Shown: positions 8,538 to 18,343, counted from the stretch's first letter. The stretch is 64,000 nt of DNA from Microbacterium sp. SS28 (GCF_022761035.1 NZ_JAKWJP010000005.1:320794-384793), one strand, 5' to 3'. The notes: generated from the sequence alone by a model not told the origin. Program-made: numbers and translations.

Positions 8538-9557
8538 TCAGGCGACGCGAGCGGGTGCGGATTCCCGCTCGACGACCTCGAACTGCGCGAGCTGCAGCGC
8601 CGCCTGCTGCCCCGAAAGGGGCGCCGCAATGCGCGCGAGAAGCGTCCGCACGGCGGTCTGTGCGATCCACGGGCGACCCGGATCCACGGTCGTGAGCGAC
8701 GGGATCGAGAACTGCGCCTCGTCGAGATCGTCCCAGCCGACGACCGAGACGTCGTCGGGCACGTGGATGCCCGCCTCCTGGAGCGCGCGCATCGCGCCGA
8801 GCGCGAGCGTGTCGTTCAGGCCGAAGACGGCGTCGAACTCGGCGCCGCGCTCGAGCAGCTCGCGCATCGCCCGAGCGCCGTTGGATCGATGCCACAGCGT
8901 CGTGTAGGCGACGATGTCATCGTCGTACGGGATGCCGGCGGCCTCGAGTGCCTCGCGATACCCGCGCAGGCGCAGACCGGCCGAGCCGATGACCTCGTCC
9001 GTGTGCGCCCCGACGACCGCGATCCGCTTCCGTCCGGACGCGAGCAGGTACTCCGTCGCGGCGCGGGCCGCCTCGACGTTCTGCATCGTGACGTGATCGA
9101 CGGGCCCGTCGAAGATGCGCTCGCCGAGCAGGACCATCGGATACGACACTTCGAGGGCCGCGACATCCTCCTGCCCCATTCCCAGGGCGCTGAAGATGAG
9201 CCCGTCGGTGAGCTTGAGGCGCGGACTGTTCAGCAGCTCGAGCTCGCGCGTGCGATCGCCGCCGGTCTGCTCGATGAGCACGACGACGCCCGCCCGCTCG
9301 GCTTCGGCGATGACTTCAGCGGCGAGCTCGGCGAAGTAGCTCAGCGCGAGATCGGGGACCGCGAGCGCGATGGCACCCGTCCGCCCGGAGCGCAGATTGC
9401 GGGCCGTGAGGTTGGGCGTGTAGCCCAGCTCGGCGATCGCCTGCTCGACCTTGGCGCGCGTCGCGGGCCGGATGTGCGGGTAGTCGTTGATGACGTTCGA
9501 GACCGTCTTGATCGACACCCCCGCGATGCGCGCCACATCGTGCAATGTCGCCGCCAT
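8538..9557 (-). CDS. LacI-family regulator of the arabinan/arabinoside operon
   Basis: 339 residues. The N-terminal HTH reads TLHDVARIAGVSIKTVSNVINDYPHIRPATR, including the hinge-preceding YTPNLTARNLRSGRT. The remainder is a periplasmic-binding-protein-like effector domain (GAIALAVPDLALSYFAEL, then VVGWDDLDEAQFSIPSLTTV). GGGGAGGA precedes the ATG. It lies directly upstream of the binding protein/permease/GH51/GH43 genes on the same strand, and operator-like palindromes flank both promoters. It is most likely a repressor released by arabinose or an arabino-oligosaccharide. Confidence 0.93.
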   Translation of the reverse strand: MAATLHDVARIAGVSIKTVSNVINDYPHIRPATRAKVEQAIAELGYTPNLTARNLRSGRTGAIALAVPDLALSYFAELAAEVIAEAERAGVVVLIEQTGGDRTRELELLNSPRLKLTDGLIFSALGMGQEDVAALEVSYPMVLLGERIFDGPVDHVTMQNVEAARAATEYLLASGRKRIAVVGAHTDEVIGSAGLRLRGYREALEAAGIPYDDDIVAYTTLWHRSNGARAMRELLERGAEFDAVFGLNDTLALGAMRALQEAGIHVPDDVSVVGWDDLDEAQFSIPSLTTVDPGRPWIAQTAVRTLLARIAAPLSGQQAALQLAQFEVVERESAPARVA

Positions 9558-9595
9558 GCGTCCTCCCCGAGAGTCTGGGACAACTCTAGTGGGTT

Positions 9596-9609
9596 CTACA
9601 ACGTTGTAG
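9596..9609 (-). promoter_or_regulatory. Perfect LacI-type palindrome before the regulator gene
   Basis: CTACAACGTTGTAG is a 14-bp perfect palindrome located 39 bp before the LacI start. It shares ACAACGTT/AACGTTGT with the 8444-8473 site. Confidence 0.75.
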
Positions 9610-9617
9610 GGATCTGC

Positions 9618-10790
9618 TCACGGCTGACTCGACGGAGGCGCTGGAACCTCGCGCACAGGATCACCCGCAGCCGGGATGAAATCGCATGGAGCACCGTTGA
9701 GGAGGAAGTCCTTCGGTGGGAGGAATGTATCGGAGGCGCTCGTGATCTGCAGCCAGGCGGCTTCGCCCTCCCCCGGCTCGATACGCGACCACGTGTACGC
9801 CTGATACGTGACGACTCGATCGACTTGATTGAGGAACTCTGCGCCTCCCGAGACGGTGATCTGCTCGTCACTCGTCCATGTCCACACAAGGACCCAGCCG
9901 TCCGGATCGGGAACGATCGGAGAACCGGTGTTGTTGACAACCTTGAAGTGCACGACCTGGTTGTTCGGCCAATGCTCAGGGATCCAGTCCGTGATCGAAC
10001 ATGTCCCCGAGGGCTCCGAAGTCGGCGTCGGCGTCGGCGTCGAACCCGCCATCGCCCATGAGGCCTCGGTGACCGATCGCTCGATGAAAGCGGCGTGCGC
10101 CGAGCGCGCGACTCCGACGAAGATGACGAACACCGCGACCGCGAGCATCGCTATGACGACGGTGCTCTCGATGATGGCGCGCACGAACGCGCGCTTGCTC
10201 ACCCAGGGGAACAGCTCGATCCGCAGCGTTCCCCGCACGACGAGCGCCGTGAGCGCGACAGTCAGGAGGACGAGCAGGAAGTACCCGTTCGCCGCCCACA
10301 CGATCGGCAGTCCGATCACGGGCACGAGGATGCGGCCGACGCCGATGACGGTCTCGGGATCGACGGGAGTCGAGTCCCGCATCTCGTTGGCGTCGCCCTT
10401 CGTCACGAGCATGCCGTCATCGCGGATCTCCACGATCCGGTGCATGATCCGCTGCTCGGGACGGGCGGGGTTCGGGAAGAGGATCACCTGGCCGAGGCCA
10501 TACTCCGGGAGATTCTGCACGAGCGCGACGTCTCCAGGCTGGATGTTGGGCATCATCGAGCCCGTGACGACTGTCGTCCCGATGAAGCCGAACGGACGCG
10601 GCAGGAATGCGGCGGCCAGAAGCGTCAGGATCATGCACACGACGGCCCAGCACACCGCCACCCGGATGACGACTGCCCACGGCAGATCCTCGAGCGGGCG
10701 TCCGTGCCAGCCGGGTGGCTCTCCCCGCGACGGCTGGGCCGTCAACGGGATGGCGTCACTGACTCTGCGCCTCCCAGACGAACGTGACAT
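9618..10790 (-). CDS. SipW-type (Ser/His) signal peptidase I with C-terminal CBM2-like domain
   Basis: 390 residues. A membrane helix at ~38-62 precedes the nucleophile block TVVTGSMMPNIQPGDVAL (Ser78). RIMHRIVEI has His117 where bacterial signal peptidases have Lys, as in SipW/archaeal-type enzymes. KGDANEMRD follows, then further helices near 145-185 and 212-235. Beyond residue ~268 is a Cys-bounded beta domain (NNTGSPIV, WVLVWTW, then FLLNGAPC) resembling family 2 carbohydrate-binding modules, an unusual addition. It should process the TasA-like partner encoded upstream. The ATG at 10790 overlaps that gene by 35 bp and has GGGGGAG before it. A GTG at 10759 (GTGA overlap, GGGAGG upstream) is an alternative. 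Confidence 0.82.
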   Translation of the reverse strand: MSRSSGRRRVSDAIPLTAQPSRGEPPGWHGRPLEDLPWAVVIRVAVCWAVVCMILTLLAAAFLPRPFGFIGTTVVTGSMMPNIQPGDVALVQNLPEYGLGQVILFPNPARPEQRIMHRIVEIRDDGMLVTKGDANEMRDSTPVDPETVIGVGRILVPVIGLPIVWAANGYFLLVLLTVALTALVVRGTLRIELFPWVSKRAFVRAIIESTVVIAMLAVAVFVIFVGVARSAHAAFIERSVTEASWAMAGSTPTPTPTSEPSGTCSITDWIPEHWPNNQVVHFKVVNNTGSPIVPDPDGWVLVWTWTSDEQITVSGGAEFLNQVDRVVTYQAYTWSRIEPGEGEAAWLQITSASDTFLPPKDFLLNGAPCDFIPAAGDPVREVPAPPSSQP

Positions 10791-11328
10791 CCGCGCTCTC
10801 CCCCTGGCCAGCCGACTCGAGCACCTCGTACGTCACGGTGTAGGTCTCGGTCTCGCCGTCCGCGAGGACGACGGGCAGGATCCCGTCCGCATACGTCGTG
10901 AGGCCCTGGAACTGCAGCAGCGTGCCGGTCCACTCCGAGGGCTCCGCACCCTCGGCGGTGATCGTCAGTCCGATGTCGGCGGCGAGGGTCTGGTCGGCGC
11001 CCTCCGTACTCGCATAGAGACGCACCTCGGAGTCGATGTCGCCCCCCGTGTAGGTGACGACGACCGAGTCGGTGCCCGTGTCGCCGGGCGCCAGATCCGT
11101 CAGCTCGAAGACGGACGAGGCTTCGCTGTCGTTCGAGAGGTCGATCGTGCCCGTCGAGAAGGTGTCCCCGCCCGTGTCAGTCGTGGCGGTGAACGCCGCC
11201 ATCGACGCGTTGTAGATGAGCACACCGGCGACGATGATCGCGACGCCGATGATGGCCGCGAGCACCCAGAACCGGGCACTGCGTCCCTTGGCGTCGCCTC
11301 CGGGTTGGGGTGCTGCTGCATCCGCCAT
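10756..11328 (-). CDS. TasA/CalY-like surface protein with SipW-dependent leader
   Basis: 190 residues. A basic, hydrophobic segment (RFWVLAAIIGVAIIVAGVLI) is followed by YNASMAAFTATTDTGGDTFS and GTIDLSND, the pattern of SipW-dependent leaders and early TasA/camelysin strands. The rest is a beta-rich domain (FELTDLAPGDTGTDSVVVTY). The Ser/His signal peptidase gene follows in the same operon with overlap, so the pair resembles a minimal export unit for a fibre-like or surface protein. No adaptor such as TapA is encoded next to it. Confidence 0.82.
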   Translation of the reverse strand: MADAAAPQPGGDAKGRSARFWVLAAIIGVAIIVAGVLIYNASMAAFTATTDTGGDTFSTGTIDLSNDSEASSVFELTDLAPGDTGTDSVVVTYTGGDIDSEVRLYASTEGADQTLAADIGLTITAEGAEPSEWTGTLLQFQGLTTYADGILPVVLADGETETYTVTYEVLESAGQGESADVTFVWEAQSQ

Positions 11329-11440
11329 GATGTTGCCCCTTCACTCGAGATCCCGCCCTCGAACCCCCGCTCGAGCGCGTCTCACAGACTAGCGACGCCG
11401 ATATGTCCGCGATAGGGAGACGCGGCCGAGTCGGCTCCGA

Positions 11441-14400
11441 TCAGATGACCTCGTCGCTCCAGCGGTCGGGATTCCCGAAGCGGTGCGCCGTGATCGTGAT
11501 GGACTGCTCGCGCAGGAACGGCAGCAGCTCGAGCCGCCCCGCAGTCGTCACCTCGTTCGTGTACACCGCGAGGTCGGGGTCGCCGCCGACGGCCGCCGCC
11601 AGGGCTTCGTGCAGGGCGTCGACGGCGGCCGTCGAGCCGACGAGACGCACACGCGAGGGACGGGATGCCGCGGCCTCCGTCGCCGCAGGACGCGACATCC
11701 GCTCGATCCACTCTTCGTCGCTCTCGACGAAGACGTGCACGCGCTCGTCCGTGAGGGCGCGGCGGACCGCCGCGGGGAGCCCGGCGGGCGCGCTGATCGC
11801 AAGGCCCGCCCCCGAGCGCACTCCCGCGAGGGCGACGCGCAGCACGGCGTGCCACGGGGCGTCGGCGGTCGCGCGGACGGCGACCTGCGGCACGGCGCGG
11901 TAGCGGAAGAGGTTGCGCTCGATGCCGAGGTGCGAAGCATCCTTCACCTGCCCGAACTCGCGATCCCACGCGATCGCGTCAGACAAGGCGGCCCGCCGCA
12001 GCCACTCGAACTCCTCGTAGTCGAGCGACGGCTGCGCCGCCTCGATGACGTCGGTGATACGCGAGTCGAGGCCCCGCAGGTGCAGGGTCTTCGACGCCTT
12101 GCCGCCGGCCGAGGCGCGCCAGGATCCGAGGCCGACGAGGTAGTTCGGACCGCCCGCTTTGGCGCCCGCGCCGACCGAGGAGCGCTTCCAGCCTCCGAAC
12201 GGCTGCCGCTGCACGATCGCGCCCGTGATGCCGCGATTGACGTAGAGATTGCCCGCCTCGACGCGCTCGAGCCACACCTCGAGGTCGTGCGGATCCTGCG
12301 TGTGCAGTCCCGCGGTCAGGCCGTAATCGACGGCGTTCTGCAGCTCGATCGCGTGCGAGAGCGAGGACGCATGCATCACCCCGAGAACGGGGCCGAAGAA
12401 TTCCTCGAGGTGGAAGCGGGATCCCGGCTGCACGTGTGTGCGGATGCCGGGGGTCCAGACGCGTCCCGCGTATTCGGGCCCGACACCATCCGGTCCTTGC
12501 GCCTCTCGCAGGGTCGGCTCGACGAGCCACTGCTCTCCCTCGTCGAGGGTCGTGAGCGCCCACGCGAGCTTGCCGTGCGGCGTCTCGATGACGGGGCCGA
12601 TCTCCGAGCGCGGGTCGTTCGGAAGGCCGATCCGCAGCGACGTCGTCGCATCCACGATCTGGCGCGCGAATCGCTGCGAGCGGCCCGCCGCTCCGACGAG
12701 GATCACGAGCGAGGCGGCCGAGCACTTCTGACCCGCGTGACCGAAGGCGCTGCGCACGAGATCGGATGCCGCGAGGTCGAGGTCGGCGGAGGGCATGACG
12801 ATCATGGCGTTCTTGCCGCTCGTCTCGGCCAGGAGCGGCAGGTCGGGGCGCCACGATCGGAAGAGCTGAGCGGTCTCCCATGAGCCGGTCAGGATGACGC
12901 GGTCGACGTCGGGATGCGAGACGAGCCGCTGTCCGAGCGCGCCCTCGTGCAGCGCTACGAGGGCGAGGAGGTCCCGCGGGACGCCCGCCTCCCACAGCGC
13001 TTCGGCGAGGACGGCGGCACAACGGCGCGCCTGATGCGCGGGCTTGAAGACGACGCCCGATCCTGCGGCGAGCGCCGCCAGCACGCCGCCGGCGGGGATC
13101 TCGAGGGGGAAGTTCCACGGCGGGGTCACGACCGTGACGCGCGAGGGGACGAAGACCGCGCCGCTCACGCGGTCGAGCTCGCGCGCCGTCGCGGCGTAGT
13201 AGTTCGCGAAGTCGACGGCTTCGCTCACCTCGACGTCGGCCTCGGCGAACACCTTGCCCGTCTCGGACGCCGCGACCTCGATCAGCTCTCCGCGCCGGGC
13301 CTCGAGCGCGCGCCCAGCCGCGATGAGCACGGCGGACCGGTCGGCCGCGGGCTTCGCGCCCCACGCGGCAGCGGCATCCCGAACCCTCTGCACGATCGCA
13401 TCGAGAGCGGCCTCGTCGGCGACGCCCGCCGCGTCGATCGTCGCGTCTCCCGCCGTCGAGACTTCGATGCGGGACAGGATGCCGCGGGCCCACGCCCGGT
13501 TCGCGGGGAGCGCCGGATCGGTGTCGGGTGCGTTGCGGAACCCCGGCGCACCCGTCGCGCGCGTGCCGGACTCGCGCCGTGAGAACACGGCGGTCTCGAC
13601 GAAGGCCTCGCCGCCGAACAGCTGCGCCTCGGCGCTCGGCTCGGCCGTGGGCTCATCGCCGGCGTCGTCGGCCGCGGCGGTCCGGGCGATGCCGAGCACG
13701 ACCTCCGTGAGTCCCGCGTCCTCGTCGGCCGGTCCGTCACGGAGGATGCGCGTCGACGCGCGCGGCCCGAGCGCGGCGGCACCCTCGGCCCGATCCTGCG
13801 TGCGCCGCGGGGCCGCCGGCAGTTCCGGATCGGTCGAGCGCTCGAGCGACGCGACGAAGCGGTCGCGCTCGCGATCGAAGGCCGCCGGGTCGTCGGCGAG
13901 GTCGAAGGCGGAGGAGAGGAAGTTGTCGCTCGAGGCGTTCTCCTCGAGCCGGCGGACGAGGTAGCTGATCGCGACGTCGAACTCGTCGGGACGCACGACG
14001 GGCACGTAGAGCAGGACGGGTCCCACCTCGCGCGAGACGGCGGCGACCTGGCCCTGCGCCATGCCGAGAAGCATCTCGACGTCGACCGCGTCGCTCACGC
14101 CGCGCTCCCCCGCGAGCAGCCACGCGTACGCGATATCGAAGAGGTTGTGCCCCGCGACGCCGATGCGGACGGCCGGCGTGCTCTCGGGACGCAGGGCCGC
14201 GTCGAGGCAGCGGAGGTAGTTCGCGTCGGTGTCGACCTTCGCGTCGTAGGTCGCGAGCGTCCATCCGTGCATCGCGGCGTCGACGCGCTCCATCGCGAGG
14301 TTCGCGCCCTTCACGAGGCGGATCTTGATGCCCGCTCCCCCGGCGGCGACCCGCTCCTGCGCCCACGCCGTCAGGCGAGCGAGGGCATCGACCGAGTCGG

Positions 14401-15220
14401 GGAGGTACGCCTGAAGGACGATGCCCGCCTCGAGGTCCCGCAGCCGGGGGTCGTCGAGGAGGCGCGTGAAAACCCCGACGGTGAGGTCGAGGTCGCGGTA
14501 CTCCTCCATGTCGAGATTGATGAAGGTCGCCATGCCCGCGGCCGTGAGATGGAGCGGCAGCAGGCGCTCGACGACCTGCTCGACGACCTCGTCGAACGCC
14601 CACATCGAGATGCGGCTCGTGACTGCCGACACCTTGACCGAGACGTAGTCGACGTCCGGACGCCGGATGAGGTCGTGGATGCCTTCGAGCCGGCGCAGCG
14701 CCTCGCGCTCGCCGAGCACGGCCTCGCCCAGAAGGTTGAGGTTGAGGCGCGCTCCGCCCTCGCGCAGCGCGGCGATCGCGGGGCCGAGCTTCTCGGGACG
14801 CGCGTCGACGACGAGGTGGCCGACCATCTCGCGCAGCACGCGGCGCGCGATCGGCACGACCGGGGTGGGCAGGACGGGCGCGAGGGCGCCCCCCGCCTGC
14901 ACGGCGCCGCGCAGCCACCACGGGAGGAATTCCGGCACGAGCGGCGCGATGCGATGCAGAGTGGATGCCGCTGCCGAAAGACTCTCGGGCCGCATGACTC
15001 CGTCGACGAAGCCGATAGTGAATGGCAGGCCGTCGGGATCCTTGAGGACGCCCGCGAGGCGCTCCGCGGCGGGATCGACCTGCGCCGAGACGCTCTCGTC
15101 CACCCAGCGCTGCGCGAGGGCGACTGCGCGCACGACGAGGTCGCCGTCGGTCGGCTCGGACGGCGCGGCGTCAGGCTGCGATGTCGGCATGATTCCAGCA
15201 TCCGTCATCCGAGCCCGCAT
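11441..15220 (-). CDS. putA: PutA: bifunctional proline dehydrogenase / glutamate-semialdehyde dehydrogenase
   Basis: 1259 residues. Residues ~100-450 form the FAD proline dehydrogenase barrel (YVSVKVSAVTSRISMWAFDE, IRLVKGANLAMERVDA, GVAGHNLFDIAYAWLL). Residues ~570-1050 form the aldehyde dehydrogenase, with VTPPWNFPLEIPAGG, ETSGKNAMIVMPSADLDLA and the catalytic Cys in FGHAGQKCSAASLVIL. A C-terminal ~200-residue domain follows. It oxidises proline to glutamate using quinone and NAD+ at the membrane. It lacks the RHH DNA-binding domain of enterobacterial PutA. In-frame ATGs at 15208 and 15190 are plausible alternative starts because no strong Shine-Dalgarno sequence marks the first. Confidence 0.95.
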   Translation of the reverse strand: MRARMTDAGIMPTSQPDAAPSEPTDGDLVVRAVALAQRWVDESVSAQVDPAAERLAGVLKDPDGLPFTIGFVDGVMRPESLSAAASTLHRIAPLVPEFLPWWLRGAVQAGGALAPVLPTPVVPIARRVLREMVGHLVVDARPEKLGPAIAALREGGARLNLNLLGEAVLGEREALRRLEGIHDLIRRPDVDYVSVKVSAVTSRISMWAFDEVVEQVVERLLPLHLTAAGMATFINLDMEEYRDLDLTVGVFTRLLDDPRLRDLEAGIVLQAYLPDSVDALARLTAWAQERVAAGGAGIKIRLVKGANLAMERVDAAMHGWTLATYDAKVDTDANYLRCLDAALRPESTPAVRIGVAGHNLFDIAYAWLLAGERGVSDAVDVEMLLGMAQGQVAAVSREVGPVLLYVPVVRPDEFDVAISYLVRRLEENASSDNFLSSAFDLADDPAAFDRERDRFVASLERSTDPELPAAPRRTQDRAEGAAALGPRASTRILRDGPADEDAGLTEVVLGIARTAAADDAGDEPTAEPSAEAQLFGGEAFVETAVFSRRESGTRATGAPGFRNAPDTDPALPANRAWARGILSRIEVSTAGDATIDAAGVADEAALDAIVQRVRDAAAAWGAKPAADRSAVLIAAGRALEARRGELIEVAASETGKVFAEADVEVSEAVDFANYYAATARELDRVSGAVFVPSRVTVVTPPWNFPLEIPAGGVLAALAAGSGVVFKPAHQARRCAAVLAEALWEAGVPRDLLALVALHEGALGQRLVSHPDVDRVILTGSWETAQLFRSWRPDLPLLAETSGKNAMIVMPSADLDLAASDLVRSAFGHAGQKCSAASLVILVGAAGRSQRFARQIVDATTSLRIGLPNDPRSEIGPVIETPHGKLAWALTTLDEGEQWLVEPTLREAQGPDGVGPEYAGRVWTPGIRTHVQPGSRFHLEEFFGPVLGVMHASSLSHAIELQNAVDYGLTAGLHTQDPHDLEVWLERVEAGNLYVNRGITGAIVQRQPFGGWKRSSVGAGAKAGGPNYLVGLGSWRASAGGKASKTLHLRGLDSRITDVIEAAQPSLDYEEFEWLRRAALSDAIAWDREFGQVKDASHLGIERNLFRYRAVPQVAVRATADAPWHAVLRVALAGVRSGAGLAISAPAGLPAAVRRALTDERVHVFVESDEEWIERMSRPAATEAAASRPSRVRLVGSTAAVDALHEALAAAVGGDPDLAVYTNEVTTAGRLELLPFLREQSITITAHRFGNPDRWSDEVI

Positions 15221-15407
15221 CGGGAGGAGCCGTCCCGTGCGCGGCCACGACCGAGCGTCCTCGTCGTGCCGTCCGGGCTCGGAGTGTCTGGCTCAGGGCC
15301 CGCGGCCCGCTCGACGCGACCGATCACGGATCGTGAGCGGCTCCGCGGGTCGGCGGGCGTGCCCATGCGCCCCGGGGCGCCTGTGCCCCGAGACGCATGG
15401 GCGGCGG

Positions 15408-16013
15408 TCAGATCGTGCTGCCCGACCGGCGCGGGCCGGGGACTTCGGCGTCGTCCACCCGGACAGGGTCGTCGGCGCGTGCCGTCATCCGGTCCGGAGC
15501 GACGGCCGGGTCGCTCGTCGTCGTGCGGTCGTCGTCGTCGTAGTGACGCACGCGCGGGTCGCGGTCGGGAGCCGTCGCAGTCGTGTCGGCGGCGCCGGTG
15601 CGGGCGGTCCCGGCGCCTCCCGCGCTGCGGTCGGCATCTCCTGCGTAGGGGTCGATCTCGTCGGCCTTGCGCAGGATCTCGGCTTCCTTCTGCCGGTGCT
15701 CCTCGGCTTCGCGCGCGTGCTCGTCGGCGTAGCGGCGGGCGTCGACTTCGGCCTGAGCGGCTTTCGCCTTCGCGCGCTCGGCTTCGGCCGATGCGGTGGC
15801 GGCGTCGGCCTGAACTCGCGCACGGCGGGCTTCGACCTCTTCGGCCGCGACGGCCGAGCGGCGTGCCTGCGCGCGCAGATCCTCCGCCTTCTCGTGCCGG
15901 CGCGTGTCGCGGCGTCCGCGATTGCGTCGCGAGACGACCAACGCGATGACGATCACCACCACCAACGCGATCGCGATGGCGACGATGATCCAGATGAGTG
16001 CTGTGCTGTCCAC
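15408..16013 (-). CDS. Membrane-anchored coiled-coil protein of unknown function
   Basis: 201 residues. An N-terminal helix (ALIWIIVAIAIALVVVIVIA, about residues 5-27) is followed by basic RRNRGRR. Next comes an Ala/Glu/Arg-rich heptad-like stretch (~40-120) and an acidic, disordered tail with DPYAGDAD and repeated DD motifs. No enzymatic motif is present. The GTG start at 16013 has GAGGAGGG 6 nt upstream. Similar small single-helix proteins are common in Microbacterium; the role is unknown. Confidence 0.7.
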   Translation of the reverse strand: MDSTALIWIIVAIAIALVVVIVIALVVSRRNRGRRDTRRHEKAEDLRAQARRSAVAAEEVEARRARVQADAATASAEAERAKAKAAQAEVDARRYADEHAREAEEHRQKEAEILRKADEIDPYAGDADRSAGGAGTARTGAADTTATAPDRDPRVRHYDDDDRTTTSDPAVAPDRMTARADDPVRVDDAEVPGPRRSGSTI

Positions 16014-16129
16014 GGGACCCTCCTCAGCGGCTGCGACCGAAGGGTTCTCGGCCGTGCCTGCCTACGAAACCCCACGCTTCAGGGCCGTGCAAACCCCTTG
16101 CCAGCCCGGCGGTCGTGCGCTAATCAGGT

Positions 16130-16690
16130 CTATGACCAGCTGCTCGGGGCCGCGGCGCGCGTCGAGGGCAGAGCGGATGCCGCTGCCCACTCGTGAACCC
16201 ACGGCTCGACGTCCGGCAGCCCTTCTGGACGGCCCACGGCCGCGAAGAGCTCGTCGTGCGAGAGCGTGCCGCCGGAGCGCTTGAGCATGCGCGCACGGAT
16301 GATCGCGCGGGCGTAGACCTCGCCGTCGACGACGGCGCGGTGCTCGAGGTAGATCGCCTTGTCGTCATGGCCGATGAGGCGCGATTCGACGACGAACTGC
16401 TGCCACAGCTCGAGCGACTTGCGGAACGTGATGGTCTCGCTCGAGACGACGGCGTACCAGCCGTGGCGCCGCATCGCGTCGGCCATGCCCGTGCGGGTCA
16501 GGAGGTCCCAGCGGCCGAGATCGAAGAGCGAAAGGTAGCGGCCGTTGTTCATGTGGCGCAGGACGTCGATGTCGGTCGGGAGGGTCGTGAGCCGGATGCG
16601 CCCGACCTCGGTGGGCCCGAGCCGGCGGCCGAGCCGCATGCGCAGTCGCGCGCCGATGGTGACGAGGAGGGTGCGCCAGATCACGTTCAC
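16130..16690 (-). CDS. Hot-dog-fold acyl-CoA thioesterase
   Basis: About 186 residues starting at a GTG (VNVIWRTLLVTIGARLR). The 4HBT fold is marked by DIDVLRHMNNGRYLSLFDLGRWDLL, with the catalytic-type Asp and the HMNNGRYL block, then AVVSSETITFRKSL and DDKAIYLEHRAVVDGEVYARAII. It probably hydrolyses acyl-CoA esters in the cytoplasm; the chain length is unknown. The reading frame is open further upstream to an ATG at 16834, but that would overlap the HNH gene, and no Shine-Dalgarno sequence supports it. None is clear for the GTG either, so the start is uncertain. Confidence 0.78.
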   Translation of the reverse strand: MNVIWRTLLVTIGARLRMRLGRRLGPTEVGRIRLTTLPTDIDVLRHMNNGRYLSLFDLGRWDLLTRTGMADAMRRHGWYAVVSSETITFRKSLELWQQFVVESRLIGHDDKAIYLEHRAVVDGEVYARAIIRARMLKRSGGTLSHDELFAAVGRPEGLPDVEPWVHEWAAASALPSTRAAAPSSWS

Positions 16691-16760
16691 GAGGAGCGAT
16701 CGTAGCCAGTCGTCCACGATTCGCCGGATCGCTTGTCGGTTGCCGACACACGACCGCCGC

Positions 16761-18176
16761 TCATGTTCGCTGCGACATCCGCTCCCGCATGCGGATCGGG
16801 GACTTCGTCGCCGGTCGCCATCGCATGTGCGCATCCCACCAGGAGGGCCCGCGGACCTCGGGAATCCCGAGCCGCATCCTGATCTGCCACCCGCTCGACT
16901 CGAGGGTGCGGTGATGGAACCAGCACAGCAGCACGCCGTTGTCGGGATGCGTCGGTCCGCCGTGCGAGTGCTCGACGACGTGATGCGTCTCGCACCACGC
17001 CGCGGGCACGTGGCAGCCCGGGATGACGCATCCTCCGTCTCTCAGCGCCATCGCGCGGCGCTGGTGATGCGTGAAGATCCGCTCGAGCGATCCGAGCTCG
17101 ACGATGCGGCCGCGCTCGTCGAACACCACGCGCTGCACAGCTCCCGAGCACGCGATGTGCCGGACCGCCGCGAGCGAGACCGGCTCGTCGACACCGCCGA
17201 CATGGCCGAAGCCTCGGCCGCTCTGGAGGTCTTCCGCGCGGACGGATACGACGAGCGTGGGCGCTGATCCACCGAGCTGCGGCAGGCTTCCCGATGCTGC
17301 GGCCGCATTGAGGATCGTCGCGAGCGCGTCGTGCTGCTTCTGCGCGCGCGATCGCACGTCGGCCATCACGGGCGACGGTTCGTCGCCCTCGAAGTCTTCG
17401 ACGAAGACCGGCGCGTCGAGCTTCGGGTTGAGCACACTGTCGAAAAGCCGCTGCAGCTGGCCCGCGACCTCGGCGAGCAATGCGCCTCGTACGGGCACGA
17501 TCCCGTCGCGGCACGTGCCCAGGGTCAGGCTGCGCGTGCGGAGTGCCCGCGACTCTCGCGGCTCGGCACCGTCCTGGTCGAGGTACATCGCCCACACCGA
17601 TGCGAGCGCGCGGAGTTCTTCGGCGCAGACGGGAGGCGCAGCATCCACCCCTTCTCCTCGCGCTGCGGCCGCGAGCTCTTCGTCGGCCGCGAGAATCTGC
17701 GCTCGCCCGGCCGAGCACCCCCGCAACGACTCCGCGACCGCCAAGACCCCGTGGACGCCGACCTCGCCCGCTGCGAGCGCAGCGCGCATGCCGGGAAGCC
17801 CGGCCGGCAGCACCTCGCCCGTCGCAGGCGCGATCGGCTGCAGGACCGCCCCGCTCGCAGTGACGAGGTCGGCCCCGGCGCGCTTCGACACCCGAGTCAC
17901 CCGCTGCACGAGCTCGCCGACCGACCTGCACCCCAGCCGGGTCGTCAGGCGATCCGAGACGGCGGCCGCGTTCGAACGCTCGACCACCTGGGCCGTCGCT
18001 TCGATGAGCAGGGCCTCGGCGCCGCGTGCGAGCCGCGCCGCAGCGGCCATCACCTCGAGCAGCTCCTGATCGGCAGCTCGAGCGAGCCTTCCGTCGCCGA
18101 GGGTCGCGCCCGCAAGCCCGACGACGGCATCGCCGAGGTCGTCGAGTGCGGCGGCGAGATGTTCCATACGCATCAT
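16761..18176 (-). CDS. DUF222 / HNH endonuclease domain protein
   Basis: 471 residues from the ATG at 18176, which has GGAGG 11 nt upstream. An alpha-helical DUF222 region spans most of the protein. The C-terminal HNH nuclease motif includes GGCVIPGCHVPAAWCETHHV, HSHGGPTHPDNGVLLCWFHH and the zinc cysteines. These proteins are multi-copy in Microbacteriaceae and have been linked to 13E12-type repeats; their function is not established. ATGs at 18173 and 18167 are alternatives. The gene stands alone between the thioesterase and the divergent arr gene. Confidence 0.88.
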   Translation of the reverse strand: MMRMEHLAAALDDLGDAVVGLAGATLGDGRLARAADQELLEVMAAAARLARGAEALLIEATAQVVERSNAAAVSDRLTTRLGCRSVGELVQRVTRVSKRAGADLVTASGAVLQPIAPATGEVLPAGLPGMRAALAAGEVGVHGVLAVAESLRGCSAGRAQILAADEELAAAARGEGVDAAPPVCAEELRALASVWAMYLDQDGAEPRESRALRTRSLTLGTCRDGIVPVRGALLAEVAGQLQRLFDSVLNPKLDAPVFVEDFEGDEPSPVMADVRSRAQKQHDALATILNAAAASGSLPQLGGSAPTLVVSVRAEDLQSGRGFGHVGGVDEPVSLAAVRHIACSGAVQRVVFDERGRIVELGSLERIFTHHQRRAMALRDGGCVIPGCHVPAAWCETHHVVEHSHGGPTHPDNGVLLCWFHHRTLESSGWQIRMRLGIPEVRGPSWWDAHMRWRPATKSPIRMRERMSQRT

Positions 18177-18343
18177 TCTCGCGGGGGCCTCCGACATCGA
18201 AGAGGTCGAAAATGTCCAGATCACGCGACGAATCAGGATGCTGTGCAAACTCGATTTCGAGCGGCATCTGTGGAGAAGAGGATGCCGAGGTCCGACGTCT
18301 CGGCACGCTCAGCGACCGGGGCCGGTGCTGTCGGGCGGGGGCA

